Under the pieces are notes generated by a model. It searched no databases. It was not told the origin of the DNA and saw only the letters and a program-made list of their open reading frames with translations. From Planctomycetota bacterium (lineage in GTDB: Bacteria; Planctomycetota; Phycisphaerae; UBA1845; PWPN01): 64,000 bases of DNA. Positions 18,207 through 27,014 of the stretch are shown here, one piece after another (positions within the stretch are counted from its first letter, which is position 1; the number at the start of each line of letters is the position of its first letter). Location: assembly GCA_022711465.1 (NCBI GenBank), contig JAKLEZ010000003.1:62001-126000 (forward strand). The letters are read 5' to 3'. The position numbers were made by a program, and so were the translations under genes.

Positions 18207-19514
18207 TTAACTGGGGCTTGGCTTTATACCCAGAGCCTGCTCCGCCAGTTTCATGACCTCGTGGTAAATGAGTGGCTGGGTATCTTCCGTCAGATCCTGG
18301 CAGTCCTTCAGAGCCTTGCCGAGTTCGTGGAAGTGCCGCCGACCGTCGGCGCTTTCGGTGACGGCTCCCTTGGGATGAACGTAAACCAGCGTGCCGCCGT
18401 AGACTTCTTCCCCCACTTCCTTGTACTGATCTTCTCCCACCTTGGGTGCATTGGGCTGCGGCCGCGGATTCTCGAGCACGACCAACTGCCCGCGTGGCGA
18501 ACTCAGGACCCGCCCCAGAACCATCTGGGCGTCCTTGGGCGGAGCGGTCGGCACGGGCGGCGGCGGCTGCTGGACCACCGCCGGCTGAGTCGCCGGGCTA
18601 CCGCTGAAGATCGCTCGGATCGTCTTGTTCGCGTCCACCTTGAGCTGCCCGGGAACCATCGAACCGGTGAGGTCGCCTTCCCAGCGCTCGAACTTGAAGC
18701 CCGGGTGTGGGGTCACATTCACACTGACTGAACTGCCCTCCGGGTACCTTGGCATCGGTGGCACCAAGCCGACCACGCCGCCGTTCGGCGGCTGGGCCGA
18801 CACGCTGATCGCGAACTGTTCCGGCCGGTAAGGCTGGAATATCTTCTTGGCCAACAAGGGCTTATAGTCGTCCAGCTTGGCCAGCTTGGTCCGCCCAACC
18901 TCCTGGCGCTTGCCCTCATCGAGCCCCGCCTTCTCCACCGCTGGCACCAACTGGCTGGGCGGAAGAATCAGCGTCTCCAACTGGGCGGTCATCTTCAGCA
19001 AGCCCTGGGCGGCCTCCTCTTTTCGCTTATCATCCTTGCCGGTCAGCCGAATCGCCTGACCCAGCGTCAGAGCTGTGCACCGCACCTGGTACGGCTGGCG
19101 ATACAGGTTGAACAGGAAGGTGACCACCTCGTTCAGCTTGGCGGTCGCAGTCACGGTGGCCGGCAGACGGCGAATGCCGTTCTTCTGATACGATCGAACC
19201 TGATGCAGACTGATCTGCACATCCTGGAGCCGGGCCTGCTGCGTCTGCTCGTAGAGCTCCTCACGCAGCCGCGTCATCGCCTCGTTCGGATCCATCGACA
19301 ACGTGCTCGGCCCGATCTCCCGACGCCAGCGATCGGCATTGACCACCGCCCGAGCCTGCTCCGACTTGATCGCGGTCAGATCCTTCTTCAGGGACTTGAC
19401 CTTGGCTTCGTACCCTCGGAGAGAGTTCCGGTACAGAACCATACCCGTCCGGCCAAGGAACACCGCCATGGCCGCCAGCAGAAGCCCGATCATCAGTCGT
19501 TCGCGAGAGTTCAT
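18207..19514 (-). CDS. PilO/GspM-like inner-membrane assembly protein with an InlB-type repeat insert
   Basis: A 435-residue protein with one N-terminal transmembrane segment (about 7-26), then a coiled-coil stretch (SLRGYEAKVKSLKKDLTAIK) and an alpha/beta domain (LNEVVTFLFNLYRQPYQVRC). This architecture fits PilO or GspM, which form the inner-membrane assembly platform with PilN or GspL. Between the platform part and the C-terminus there is a segment with PEGSSVSVNVTPHPGFKF, FERWEGDL and KTIRAIFSG, which is the pattern of a divergent InlB B-repeat / bacterial-repeat domain. That is unusual in this family. The C-terminus continues with a segment like the GspC/PilP type (VLGRVLSSPRGQLVVLENP). 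The gene starts one base after the PilM-PilN stop and ends 27 bp before the giant gene. Confidence 0.78.
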   Translation of the reverse strand: MNSRERLMIGLLLAAMAVFLGRTGMVLYRNSLRGYEAKVKSLKKDLTAIKSEQARAVVNADRWRREIGPSTLSMDPNEAMTRLREELYEQTQQARLQDVQISLHQVRSYQKNGIRRLPATVTATAKLNEVVTFLFNLYRQPYQVRCTALTLGQAIRLTGKDDKRKEEAAQGLLKMTAQLETLILPPSQLVPAVEKAGLDEGKRQEVGRTKLAKLDDYKPLLAKKIFQPYRPEQFAISVSAQPPNGGVVGLVPPMPRYPEGSSVSVNVTPHPGFKFERWEGDLTGSMVPGQLKVDANKTIRAIFSGSPATQPAVVQQPPPPVPTAPPKDAQMVLGRVLSSPRGQLVVLENPRPQPNAPKVGEDQYKEVGEEVYGGTLVYVHPKGAVTESADGRRHFHELGKALKDCQDLTEDTQPLIYHEVMKLAEQALGIKPSPS

Positions 19515-19515
19515 G

Positions 19516-21057
19516 TCACTTCTTCTTCGCCGGCGCCGGCTTCTGACCGATCAACACCGTCACCTGATCCTTGAACGGGTACTCCGATACCGTCGATGCG
19601 TTGCCTCTGCCGGGCAGTGCTCCACCCCAGATCGGCTTCTTGTCCCTGTCGCGCATCGCCGTGAGCGCCTCGATCAGCTGCGTTCCGACTTTGTTGTTCT
19701 TGGTGGCCAGCTCGATCCTGGCTTCGCCTTTCTCGCTGCACTCCAGGCGGGTGATGTAGGCTTCCTTGTTGGATGGGAAGACCTCGGACAGGGCGTTGAG
19801 CCGGTCGATCCAGACTAGATTCTGGCTCTGCCAGCCGTCCACATCCTTGACCAGTTTCTCCAGCTGCTGGCGCGCCTCCCGGTCGGTGTTCTCGTATCTC
19901 TTTCGGGCCTCCAGCGCCGCAATTTCCGTCTTCCTCTCCCTGATCGGGTTGTAGGCCAGTACGCTCGCCGCGGCGACAAACAGGGCGGCGGTCACGACGA
20001 CCAGAGGTCTCTTCCGCCGGCGAACACGCTGCGCCGCTTCCGGCTCCTTGGGATGGATGAAATCGAAGAACTGCATCTCCTGGGAGATGCTTCCCTGGGC
20101 CAGTCCGACCGCCGCACTGAAGGGCGCTGCGCTCACGCCCTTCTCCCTTCGCCACTTCAGCCCGGGCGGAGGCTCATAGATCGTGGCCGGGGCCCCGAAT
20201 TGCTCCTCGAAGCGGGTCGCCACGCGAGCGTCGATGCCCTCGGTCCCGGCCAGCACGATCCGGTCGATCGTCGCCCCCGGGTCGGAAGCTCGGTATGCCT
20301 GAACCGTCCGGTTCACCTCAATGATCAGGGCTTCCATCGGCGCCGGTCGGGCAAATCCCTCGTCGCTCGATGCACCGGCTTCTTCCGACGCCGGCCGCCC
20401 CGCTTTCTCGCTCAACCCGCCCGGCGGAATCGACACCGAAGCCGCCCGGGAGTACACCAGCCGGCCTTGCTGAATCACGTTGATCTCGGTCATCGCCGCC
20501 CCGACGTCGACCATCAGCGTCCGCCCTTCGGCCACCTGCTCGGGCGCCAGGGCCGCTAGGTTGGCATAGGGGCGAAGACCGATGCGCTCGAGTTTGAGCC
20601 CGGCCCCGGTGATGACCTGCCGATAGCGGTCCACCACCGCGATCCGGATCGCCGCCAGCCAGACGTCGCACATCCCGCCGCCACCCGCAGCCTCGCCGCC
20701 GGCCAGGGCGAAATCAACCACCGCCTGGTCCTTCGGGAACGGCAACTCCTTGCCCGCCTGGACGTGGACCATCATGGTCATCTCCTCCAGGCTTCCCTTC
20801 GGCAGCGAGATCAGGTTGAACACCGCATCCTGGCGCGGAACATCCACGATCGCCCGGCGGGTGCGGATGCGATGCTCGGCCAGGGCCCGCTTGAGAAACT
20901 CGCCCAACGACGCCGGATCGCGCGGGTTCACGCCTTCAACCAGCGGCACGTACACCGCCTTGCGAATCCGCACGCTGGACCGCGAGTGCCTCGCGTCTAC
21001 AATGCGCAGCGAGCGCTCGTCAAAGTCTATGCACACGATACTGCGGTCACGGAGCAT
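19516..21057 (-). CDS. PilM-PilN fusion (GspL-like) of the assembly platform
   Basis: A 513-residue protein. The N-terminal part (about 1-350) looks like PilM or the cytoplasmic domain of GspL, an actin-like ATPase fold: IVCIDFDERSLRIVDA at the start, an ARRAIVDVPR-like strand (TRRAIVDVPRQDAVF), LMVDVGAAMTEINV and VLAGTEGIDARVA. A transmembrane segment follows (about 362-383, VVVTAALFVAAASVLAY), and then a PilN-like periplasmic part with a coiled coil and an RLECSEKGEARIEL strand. In type II secretion GspL has this same order, linking the ATPase to the periplasmic platform. The ATG overlaps the end of gspK by 11 bp. PilM and PilN are separate genes in most type IV pilus loci, so the fusion makes this GspL-like. 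Confidence 0.85.
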   Translation of the reverse strand: MLRDRSIVCIDFDERSLRIVDARHSRSSVRIRKAVYVPLVEGVNPRDPASLGEFLKRALAEHRIRTRRAIVDVPRQDAVFNLISLPKGSLEEMTMMVHVQAGKELPFPKDQAVVDFALAGGEAAGGGGMCDVWLAAIRIAVVDRYRQVITGAGLKLERIGLRPYANLAALAPEQVAEGRTLMVDVGAAMTEINVIQQGRLVYSRAASVSIPPGGLSEKAGRPASEEAGASSDEGFARPAPMEALIIEVNRTVQAYRASDPGATIDRIVLAGTEGIDARVATRFEEQFGAPATIYEPPPGLKWRREKGVSAAPFSAAVGLAQGSISQEMQFFDFIHPKEPEAAQRVRRRKRPLVVVTAALFVAAASVLAYNPIRERKTEIAALEARKRYENTDREARQQLEKLVKDVDGWQSQNLVWIDRLNALSEVFPSNKEAYITRLECSEKGEARIELATKNNKVGTQLIEALTAMRDRDKKPIWGGALPGRGNASTVSEYPFKDQVTVLIGQKPAPAKKK

Positions 21058-23620
21058 CGAAGGTCAAACCCTCGCTTTGCTGGTCATCCCAGACCGGGTA
21101 CCCCCGCCCCAGACTGGAGATCTCCCGGAAATACTTCAACCGGGCGAAATGCCCCTGCATCTCCAGCACCACCTGCAAACGCCGATAGGTGCCGGTGTGA
21201 TCGGCGAATCCGATCACGTCGCCACTGAACTGAATCGAACGGGCCGTCACGCTGTTGTTGATGAGCATGAACCGCTCGGGCGACAGCACCCCGCTCGTCA
21301 CCAGCCACGCTGGTGTCTTCTTCTCCTCACCGCTGAGCTGCGAGCGCTTCGCGACGATCGCGGAGGCCTCCTCCTCGGTCAGACCCGGAATGCACACCAA
21401 CACCTCCGGGGGTGCCGTGTCCACGTTGATCAGGCCAACCTGCTGTGCCATCATGTCGCTCACCGTCAACCGGTCAAGAAGCACCGGGAGCATGTCCGCA
21501 GTCACCGGACTGATCGCCTTCGGGTTGGAGTCGTCCTCCCCGCCGGGCTGCGTGGCCGTCCCCGAACCGCCGCCGGTCGGCCCGCCAGCCGGCTGCGTGC
21601 CGCTGCCGCCCCGGCCACCGCCGCCCCGCCCGCCGCGATCGCCAGCCCGACCCGGTCGGTCACCACCCCGCCCATCGCCGGCTTGACCGCCTTGCCCATC
21701 GCGGCCACCCCGACCACCACGCCCGTCCCGACCACCAAGCCCGTCACGGCCACCGCGACCGTCCGGGCTGTTCGGCCCGTCAGGGTTGTCGCTCGCTTGC
21801 CCGCCGGAGCCGTCACGAGCCCCGGGGCCACGACCGCCACGACCACCTCGATCGAACCCACCGCTCGGTCCAGTATTGCTGTCCCGGCCTTCGTTGGGTC
21901 GTGCATCGCCACCTCGTCCACCGTCTCGACCCCGACCCGGCCGCCGTCCTCCCCCTGGACCCTGGTCCGACCCGCCACCAAATCCCCGGTCGCCACCGCG
22001 ACCCGCTTCTCGGTCGCCTCTGCGGCCACCATCCTGGCTGGCTCCAGGCCCGGGCCCCTGGTCACCACTCCGGCCGGCCCCACCCCGCCCGCGCCCGCCA
22101 CGACGGTCCTGGCCTGCCTGATCGTCATCCGTCGATTCGTCTTCGGCCGCTGTGTCGTTCCGCCCGCCACCACCGCCTGGCCGGCCTCCCCGACCACCGC
22201 GATCCCGAACCGCCTGCTGCGAACGAGTCCGGTTCTTGCGTTGGGGATCGGTCGCGTTCGAATCCTCATCCGTACCCGAATCGTCCGGGTTTTTATCGGC
22301 CGCTGAACCTCCATCCCGCGACCCGGCATCCGCGTCCTGGTCACGATTTCCGCCGCCGGAATTCGGCCCGTCCAGCCCCCCTCCACCAGTACTGTCATCG
22401 CTGCCGCCCCCGTCCTGGCCACCGCTACCGCCTGAAGCCGAGTTATCAGTATTGGCGTCGCCGCTCTCCCCCTCCAGAGGGATGAGCCGGAGCTGGTTGG
22501 CTTCGTTTCGCTCCTGGTCGTACGCCGCCCAGAGCGGGGTGTAGTTGCTCTTTTTAGCGCTGTAGACCTGGAGTCCTACTAACTCCCCAATTGATCGAGG
22601 CTTATAACCGATCTTCTGAATCTCAGCGATGAACTGAAGGACCTCCGCCGGCACCTCATCAAGAACCGCTCTGAACACCGAAGGCAGCCTCTCAGGGTTG
22701 GCAAGTCCAACTTGGTTGATGTTCAGCCTCGGCTTGTTGTCGTTCGCCCAGTTGTGATCCCAGGAGTAGACCGTGATGTAAGGCAACAACCCCCGATCCA
22801 AGATGCCGTCACCATTGTCCGGCGGAAACAGCCCTTCCGGCCCGTCATCCTCGTTCGGATCCAGGTAGCCGTTCCGGTTGTGGTCTTCGCCGTAGACGAT
22901 CCGCCCGTTGAACCACCGGACCGACAACAGCTCTTCGACCGTCTCAAGCGGGCGGTTCTTTGCCCGGAAGGCCGGCTCCAGCGACATGTAGTAGCTGCTC
23001 TCGGCACCCTGGGGTGACGCAAAAGCGTCATCTGTATCGATCCAGTCCTTTAGAGCGTCGGCCAGGGCTTCAGGCGTGACGTTGTCCTGGATCGTGCTCT
23101 TGCCTGCCAGAGCCTGGGTGAAGAGCATCAGAAGTTGCTCGCGCGTGGCCGTGTTCAGATTCAGCTTGCTGGTTTCGTCGGTCAGGCCGTACCGCATCCT
23201 CGTGCGGTCGCCCTCGCCCTCGAGCTCGTGCGAGACCACGCTGAACCGCCAGGCTTCCCGGTTCTCGATCTTCTCCTGGTCGGCCAGGCTCTCCGAGCCC
23301 CCGATCTGATCCGGCGCCCAGACCAGGATTCGTCGGAAGGCCAAGGGGTTGTTGTACCACTTGTCCATGTTGATCGGATCCTGCTCGATGTTGGAGGGAT
23401 CCTTGCGCAGCAGCAACATGGCTCGGGCCACGCCTGATTCGGCGGCTAGATGAGCCTGCTGTCGGTCGTTTCCCGCTTTGGTTGCCGCCAGGTCGGCGTT
23501 CATCCAGTAGGAGAAGCTCGCCCCCAGCAGGGCCAGGACGGTGATGATCGCCAGGACCACGACGATCAGCATCCCTCGGCGCCGAACCGCGAGTCCATGA
23601 CCTGGAACAAGGAAGGTCAT
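21047..23620 (-). CDS. gspK: GspK-like minor pseudopilin with a 315-residue Gly/Arg/Asp-rich insert
   Basis: An 857-residue GspK homologue, against about 320-340 residues usually. The N-terminus has a prepilin signal (RRRG then MLIVVVLAIITVLALL). As in other GspK proteins, the +5 glutamate is absent. The helical GspK body follows, with AAESGVARAMLLL, LNLNTATREQLLMLF and, near the end, GLINVDTAPPEVLVCIPGLTE (shown only in part), typical of its helix-hairpin-helix-like repeats. Residues about 384-697 are an almost pure Gly/Arg/Asp/Ser region of the GGRGGRDG type. The ATG overlaps the gspJ stop as ATGA and the 3' end overlaps the PilM-PilN start by 11 bp. GspK caps the pseudopilus tip with GspI and GspJ. 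Confidence 0.88.
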   Translation of the reverse strand: MTFLVPGHGLAVRRRGMLIVVVLAIITVLALLGASFSYWMNADLAATKAGNDRQQAHLAAESGVARAMLLLRKDPSNIEQDPINMDKWYNNPLAFRRILVWAPDQIGGSESLADQEKIENREAWRFSVVSHELEGEGDRTRMRYGLTDETSKLNLNTATREQLLMLFTQALAGKSTIQDNVTPEALADALKDWIDTDDAFASPQGAESSYYMSLEPAFRAKNRPLETVEELLSVRWFNGRIVYGEDHNRNGYLDPNEDDGPEGLFPPDNGDGILDRGLLPYITVYSWDHNWANDNKPRLNINQVGLANPERLPSVFRAVLDEVPAEVLQFIAEIQKIGYKPRSIGELVGLQVYSAKKSNYTPLWAAYDQERNEANQLRLIPLEGESGDANTDNSASGGSGGQDGGGSDDSTGGGGLDGPNSGGGNRDQDADAGSRDGGSAADKNPDDSGTDEDSNATDPQRKNRTRSQQAVRDRGGRGGRPGGGGGRNDTAAEDESTDDDQAGQDRRGGRGRGGAGRSGDQGPGPGASQDGGRRGDREAGRGGDRGFGGGSDQGPGGGRRPGRGRDGGRGGDARPNEGRDSNTGPSGGFDRGGRGGRGPGARDGSGGQASDNPDGPNSPDGRGGRDGLGGRDGRGGRGGRDGQGGQAGDGRGGDRPGRAGDRGGRGGGGRGGSGTQPAGGPTGGGSGTATQPGGEDDSNPKAISPVTADMLPVLLDRLTVSDMMAQQVGLINVDTAPPEVLVCIPGLTEEEASAIVAKRSQLSGEEKKTPAWLVTSGVLSPERFMLINNSVTARSIQFSGDVIGFADHTGTYRRLQVVLEMQGHFARLKYFREISSLGRGYPVWDDQQSEGLTFDAP
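21530..22470 (-). repeat. Low-complexity RGG/GGRD coding repeat within gspK
   Basis: About 940 bp of degenerate GGN/CGN/GAN codons encode short repeats such as GGRGGRDG, GGDRGGRGG and DGRGG. The base composition is extremely GC-rich and repetitive in every frame, which also creates a long false open frame on the plus strand. The start is acidic and Ser/Asp-rich and the middle and end are Arg/Gly-rich. Confidence 0.85.
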
Positions 23621-24735
23621 TGGGAGCCTCCTTCCTGACGGCTCAAGCTGTCGGCCACGCCGTACTTGCGCGAGCTGAGCAGGGTCTGGTCGGCCTGCAG
23701 GAGAGGCACCACCAAGGTTAGGCGATCCTCGTGATACACCTCGTCCTCGCGTCTCTCCTCGAAATTCTGGCTGACGAGCTTCTGGAAGTTGAGTTCATCT
23801 TCCTCCGGGGGGACACGGAGACGCCCAATGGTGATCTTGATGGCCTGGGGCAATGCATAGCCGCTGCTCCCGGGACTCGTCCCGCCACCGCTCTCCCCGG
23901 AGCTCGCATCGTCCCCCAGCGCCGAGAGCATGCCCCCGCCGTCGCCGCCTTCGCTGGTACCACTGCTGCCGCTGCCCTCGTAGTCATTCGTCATCTGCCA
24001 GCGCGGCTGCCACTTGGCCCCGTCGAAGTAACGGAACTCGAGGTACTTGATTTCCGGAGCGATCAGCTCGCCTTCGGGCGCGGGAGCATTGCCGATCTGC
24101 TCCGTCTCGTTCGAGGCGGTGTCCTGCTTGACGATGAATCGCGGATTGGGATCGAACGTCTTCTGCTCGCTGCGCCACAGGCCGTAGCAGACCCGCACGC
24201 CTTCCGTGTCCTTGCGCTCCTCCTGATCCCAGAGCAGCTCGTAGGTGATGCGGCGAACATCGAGCTGGGCGGGAGGAAGGTCGTCCTGCATCGGATCGTG
24301 GAGGTCGAACGCGTAGCGCTCCGGCATGCCCACCTTCACGATGGTGAGCTTGTGGCGGTTGCCCCGGAAACCGATCCCATCGCCGGGCACGATGTCAGTC
24401 GCGTGCCGTATCTCGGCGGCGATCTGCATGAGCAAGGCCCGATCGAGCTTGATGTTGCGTGTGGCTGCGGTGCCCTCGTCCCGGGCCCTCAGGACAGTCA
24501 TGTAGAAGCCGAAGACGCCTGAAAGCAGTAGAAGCGTGAGACCGATGGAGAGCACGACCTCCAGCAGGGTCAGGCCTCTCCGCCGGCCAATCGCATCCCT
24601 GCGGCCGCACAACCCGGCACCAGCTCCGGCTCGGCGGCGGGGCGGACCGCTGAACGCCGCTCGTCGGCCGCTTTCCGTGGCGAGTCGCAAGCCGTCGCCC
24701 CGGAGCAACGTGACCTGTGCGCTGCGGTCGGCCAC
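23617..24735 (-). CDS. gspJ: GspJ-like minor pseudopilin
   Basis: A 372-residue protein with a class III prepilin signal (RRRG then LTLLEVVLSIGLTLLLL), with Glu at +5. It is followed by a GspJ-like beta-rich domain that includes ALLMQIAAEIRHATDIV, ITYELLWDQEE and IKYLEFRYFDGAKWQPRW. The leader before the cleavage site is long, at about 53 residues. The start is GTG at 24735, overlapping the gspI stop as TAGTG with GGAGGT just upstream. No better start exists before the prepilin motif. A Gly/Ser/Asp-rich loop of about 45 residues (around 245-290) is inserted after the KWQPRW strand. GspJ forms the pseudopilus tip complex with GspI and GspK. Confidence 0.85.
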   Translation of the reverse strand: MADRSAQVTLLRGDGLRLATESGRRAAFSGPPRRRAGAGAGLCGRRDAIGRRRGLTLLEVVLSIGLTLLLLSGVFGFYMTVLRARDEGTAATRNIKLDRALLMQIAAEIRHATDIVPGDGIGFRGNRHKLTIVKVGMPERYAFDLHDPMQDDLPPAQLDVRRITYELLWDQEERKDTEGVRVCYGLWRSEQKTFDPNPRFIVKQDTASNETEQIGNAPAPEGELIAPEIKYLEFRYFDGAKWQPRWQMTNDYEGSGSSGTSEGGDGGGMLSALGDDASSGESGGGTSPGSSGYALPQAIKITIGRLRVPPEEDELNFQKLVSQNFEERREDEVYHEDRLTLVVPLLQADQTLLSSRKYGVADSLSRQEGGSQ

Positions 24736-25709
24736 TATCGACCTCCCCGGGATTGCCCGGAAGATCCGCCGGTTCTGCTCCCCGACGTGCCCCCTTGCCC
24801 GCCGCGGCTGTTCTGACCGCCGCGACTTGAAGAGCCCTGCCCGCCAGCACTCTGGCCGCCCCCTTGTGACGCCTTCCCCGCCAGTTCGCTGAGATTGACG
24901 TCGCCCAACTGGTTCTGCAGCTTCTTGAGATCCTTCAAACCCGAGCCGCCATTGGCCAGCAGGTCCAGCAACGCCGAGATCTTCTGGAAATCCTCGTCCG
25001 GCAGGTTGGCCAGCATTCGCGGGTCAAAACCGTTCGGATCGAAGAGGAAATCGAGGTTGGACAGATCGATGCCCGCCTGGTCCGCGAGATCGGCCAAGCC
25101 ACTCAGATCGCCCGACGACCCGCCACCCTGGCTGCCGTCGCCGCTTCCGGAGCCGGAGCCGCCGCCACCACTTCCTGATCCGCCCTGCGTACCGGCCGTA
25201 CTGGCCGCCAGGATCTCCTGGATGTCCTGGCTCGACAGGCCATAGTCCCGCTCCATGTTCACGTCCGCAGGGGCCGCATACAGCCGGTACGCGGTCCGTT
25301 CGATCATCCGGCCATCGTCATCGAAACTGATCTCCAGCGCAGGATCGTCGATCTGCTGCTGGACCTGCTCTTCGTTGTAGCCGATCTGCACCGTAACCAT
25401 GTACAGGCCCTCGACATCGGCCTTGTCGAATTGCAGGCGCCAGGTGTAGCCCGGGTAGGTCACGCCGAAATCACCCTTCGCCTCCTCGCTCATCTTGGTC
25501 CAGGTAATGAAGCCGCCGTCCAACTCGGCCAGAACCGTGTCGGTCAGCAGCATGGCTCGGGTGGCTCGATCCGTGGTCCGGGCGGCGTCCAGCCCGGCGC
25601 GGACCTGCACACCCACCACCGCCAGCCCGAAGGTCAGCAGACCGACGGAAACGACGACTTCCAGGAGCATCGCCGCCCGCTTGCGTCTGAGAGGTGTGTT
25701 GCCGCTCAT
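24735..25709 (-). CDS. gspI: GspI-like minor pseudopilin with a long Gly/Ser-rich C-terminal extension
   Basis: A 324-residue protein, against about 120-130 residues for typical GspI. The prepilin signal is RRKRAA then MLLEVVVSVGLLTFGLAVVG, with Glu at +5 and Ala instead of Gly at -1. The first 150 residues fit GspI (TDTVLAELDGGFITW, YTWRLQFDKADVEGLYMVTV). The remaining 170 or so are a Gly/Ser linker, a short Leu/Asp-rich helical segment (LSGLADLADQAGIDLSNLDF) and a Gly/Ser/Arg tail. The ATG at 25709 is chosen over an upstream in-frame start at 25856 because it lies just after the gspH stop and has GAGGTGGG upstream. The function of the extension is unknown. Confidence 0.83.
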   Translation of the reverse strand: MSGNTPLRRKRAAMLLEVVVSVGLLTFGLAVVGVQVRAGLDAARTTDRATRAMLLTDTVLAELDGGFITWTKMSEEAKGDFGVTYPGYTWRLQFDKADVEGLYMVTVQIGYNEEQVQQQIDDPALEISFDDDGRMIERTAYRLYAAPADVNMERDYGLSSQDIQEILAASTAGTQGGSGSGGGGSGSGSGDGSQGGGSSGDLSGLADLADQAGIDLSNLDFLFDPNGFDPRMLANLPDEDFQKISALLDLLANGGSGLKDLKKLQNQLGDVNLSELAGKASQGGGQSAGGQGSSSRGGQNSRGGQGGTSGSRTGGSSGQSRGGR

Positions 25710-25719
25710 CGTACCCACC

Positions 25720-26511
25720 TCACTGCCCGGTTCCGGCCGGAGCGGGCCGACCATCGCCGCTGACTCCGCCCTGGTCCATGTGGATCTCGAGGATGTTGTT
25801 CTCGGTGATCTCGGAGCCGTCCAAGAAATCGGTATGCAGAATGGGGGAGGCTCCATACTCGTTCATCAGTTCCACTTCTCTCACCCGCAGGGCCCGCTGG
25901 ATCCACACCTGCCCCGTCCGGCCGTCCACGATCACATTGAGAATTCGCGCGGCCACCTCCTCGGTCATCTCCGTCTCCGGTGGAAGATCGGTGATCACGA
26001 AGGTGACCCAGTCGCACGTGCCGTCTGGGTTCATCACCAGCGGCACCATCGAGGTGATGCCCTCGGTGACCTGCGGGCCGGCGATCGGACTGTGCGGGGA
26101 GATGTCGAAGCTCGGCTTGCCCGCGAGTACGGCCACGCAACGCGTACCCGGCTGAAGCACCTGGGCAGGCCGCCAGGAAGCGTCAAAGCCCTGGTAGGCA
26201 TCCGGATTGCCCAGCGGATCCGCCTGGCGCTGCATCTCCGGCTGCTGGGTCTCCAGCGGCACGTCCATGTCCTTGCGAGCCTGAGGATCGTTCGGATCCG
26301 GCGTGCCCGGAAACTGGATCCGGTAGCGCAAACCGTCCTGCATCGCTCGGGCGTGCGTCATCGCGATGAGCGATCGCAGACGATCACACGACTCCACCAG
26401 CGACCGCCGCCGCATGTCGCCCTGGAGATCCGGGAACATGATGGCGGCCAGTAGCGCCAGCAGCAGGATCACCACCAGGACTTCGATCAGCGTGAACGCC
26501 CGCCGCCCCAT
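25720..26511 (-). CDS. gspH: GspH-like minor pseudopilin
   Basis: A 263-residue prepilin-like protein. The leader is only four residues (MGRRA then FTLIEVLVVILLLALLAAI), with Glu at +5. The next part contains a GspH-type helix (LVESCDRLRSLIAMTHARAM) and a first strand (GLRYRIQFPG), and the C-terminal half is beta-rich (GTCDWVTFVITDLPPE, VIVDGRTGQVWIQRALRV). It is longer than the usual 150-170 residues. The ATG at 26511 has GAGGG seven bases upstream and lies 11 bp after the gspG stop. GspH is a minor pseudopilin near the pseudopilus tip. Confidence 0.85.
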   Translation of the reverse strand: MGRRAFTLIEVLVVILLLALLAAIMFPDLQGDMRRRSLVESCDRLRSLIAMTHARAMQDGLRYRIQFPGTPDPNDPQARKDMDVPLETQQPEMQRQADPLGNPDAYQGFDASWRPAQVLQPGTRCVAVLAGKPSFDISPHSPIAGPQVTEGITSMVPLVMNPDGTCDWVTFVITDLPPETEMTEEVAARILNVIVDGRTGQVWIQRALRVREVELMNEYGASPILHTDFLDGSEITENNILEIHMDQGGVSGDGRPAPAGTGQ

Positions 26512-26522
26512 GAGAACCCTCG

Positions 26523-26978
26523 CTACGACTGCTGCTCCTTCTTCCAGTTCGAGAGGTCGTCGTCGGTACCGTCCTCGCCGTCCCGGCCCGTGCTCCAGAG
26601 ATCGTATCCTTCCGTGCGGTTCTCACCCGGGTACTTGTACTTCAACTCCTTGCCCCAGGGATCCTTGAGCTTGGCCAAGTCGTTGATATACGGGCCGTGC
26701 CACTTGTTGGCGTCCTCGCCCTCGGGCTTCTCCACGAGTTCCTTGAGCTCCTCGGGGTACTTGCCCATGTGCATCCGGAACAGCTCGAGCTGCGTGGCCA
26801 ACTGGCTGCCGTCGTCCACCATCGCCTTGGCGATGTCGTTCTCCGCGCTCTGCTGCGTGCCCATGAACGACGGCACGACGAACGCCGCCAGCAAGGCGAT
26901 GATGCCGACTACCAGCAACACCTCGAGCAGCGTGAAACCTCGACGCCGCCCTCTGCGAACCCTTCTCGTTCTCTGCAT
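26523..26978 (-). CDS. gspG: GspG, major pseudopilin
   Basis: A 151-residue major pseudopilin of normal length. A basic leader (RRGRRRG) is followed by FTLLEVLLVVGIIALLAAFV with Glu at +5. The rest has the diagnostic GspG order: LATQLELFRMHMGKYPEELK, WHGPYINDLAKLKDPWGKEL (the DPWG turn) and YDLWSTGRDGEDGTDDD, the calcium-binding loop, then NW near the end. It polymerises into the pseudopilus that pushes substrates through the secretin. AAGGAG lies about ten bases before the ATG. This gene fixes the operon as type II secretion-like rather than a type IV pilus locus. Confidence 0.95.
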   Translation of the reverse strand: MQRTRRVRRGRRRGFTLLEVLLVVGIIALLAAFVVPSFMGTQQSAENDIAKAMVDDGSQLATQLELFRMHMGKYPEELKELVEKPEGEDANKWHGPYINDLAKLKDPWGKELKYKYPGENRTEGYDLWSTGRDGEDGTDDDLSNWKKEQQS

Positions 26979-27014
26979 CGATCTGACTCCTTGCGCTAAG
27001 AGGTCCTCAATTCA

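Noticed and set aside
20750..22306. Plus-strand open frame of 518 residues opposite gspK and pilM-pilN
   Set aside because: Created by the repetitive gspK insert; Pro/Ala/Thr-rich with no start signal.
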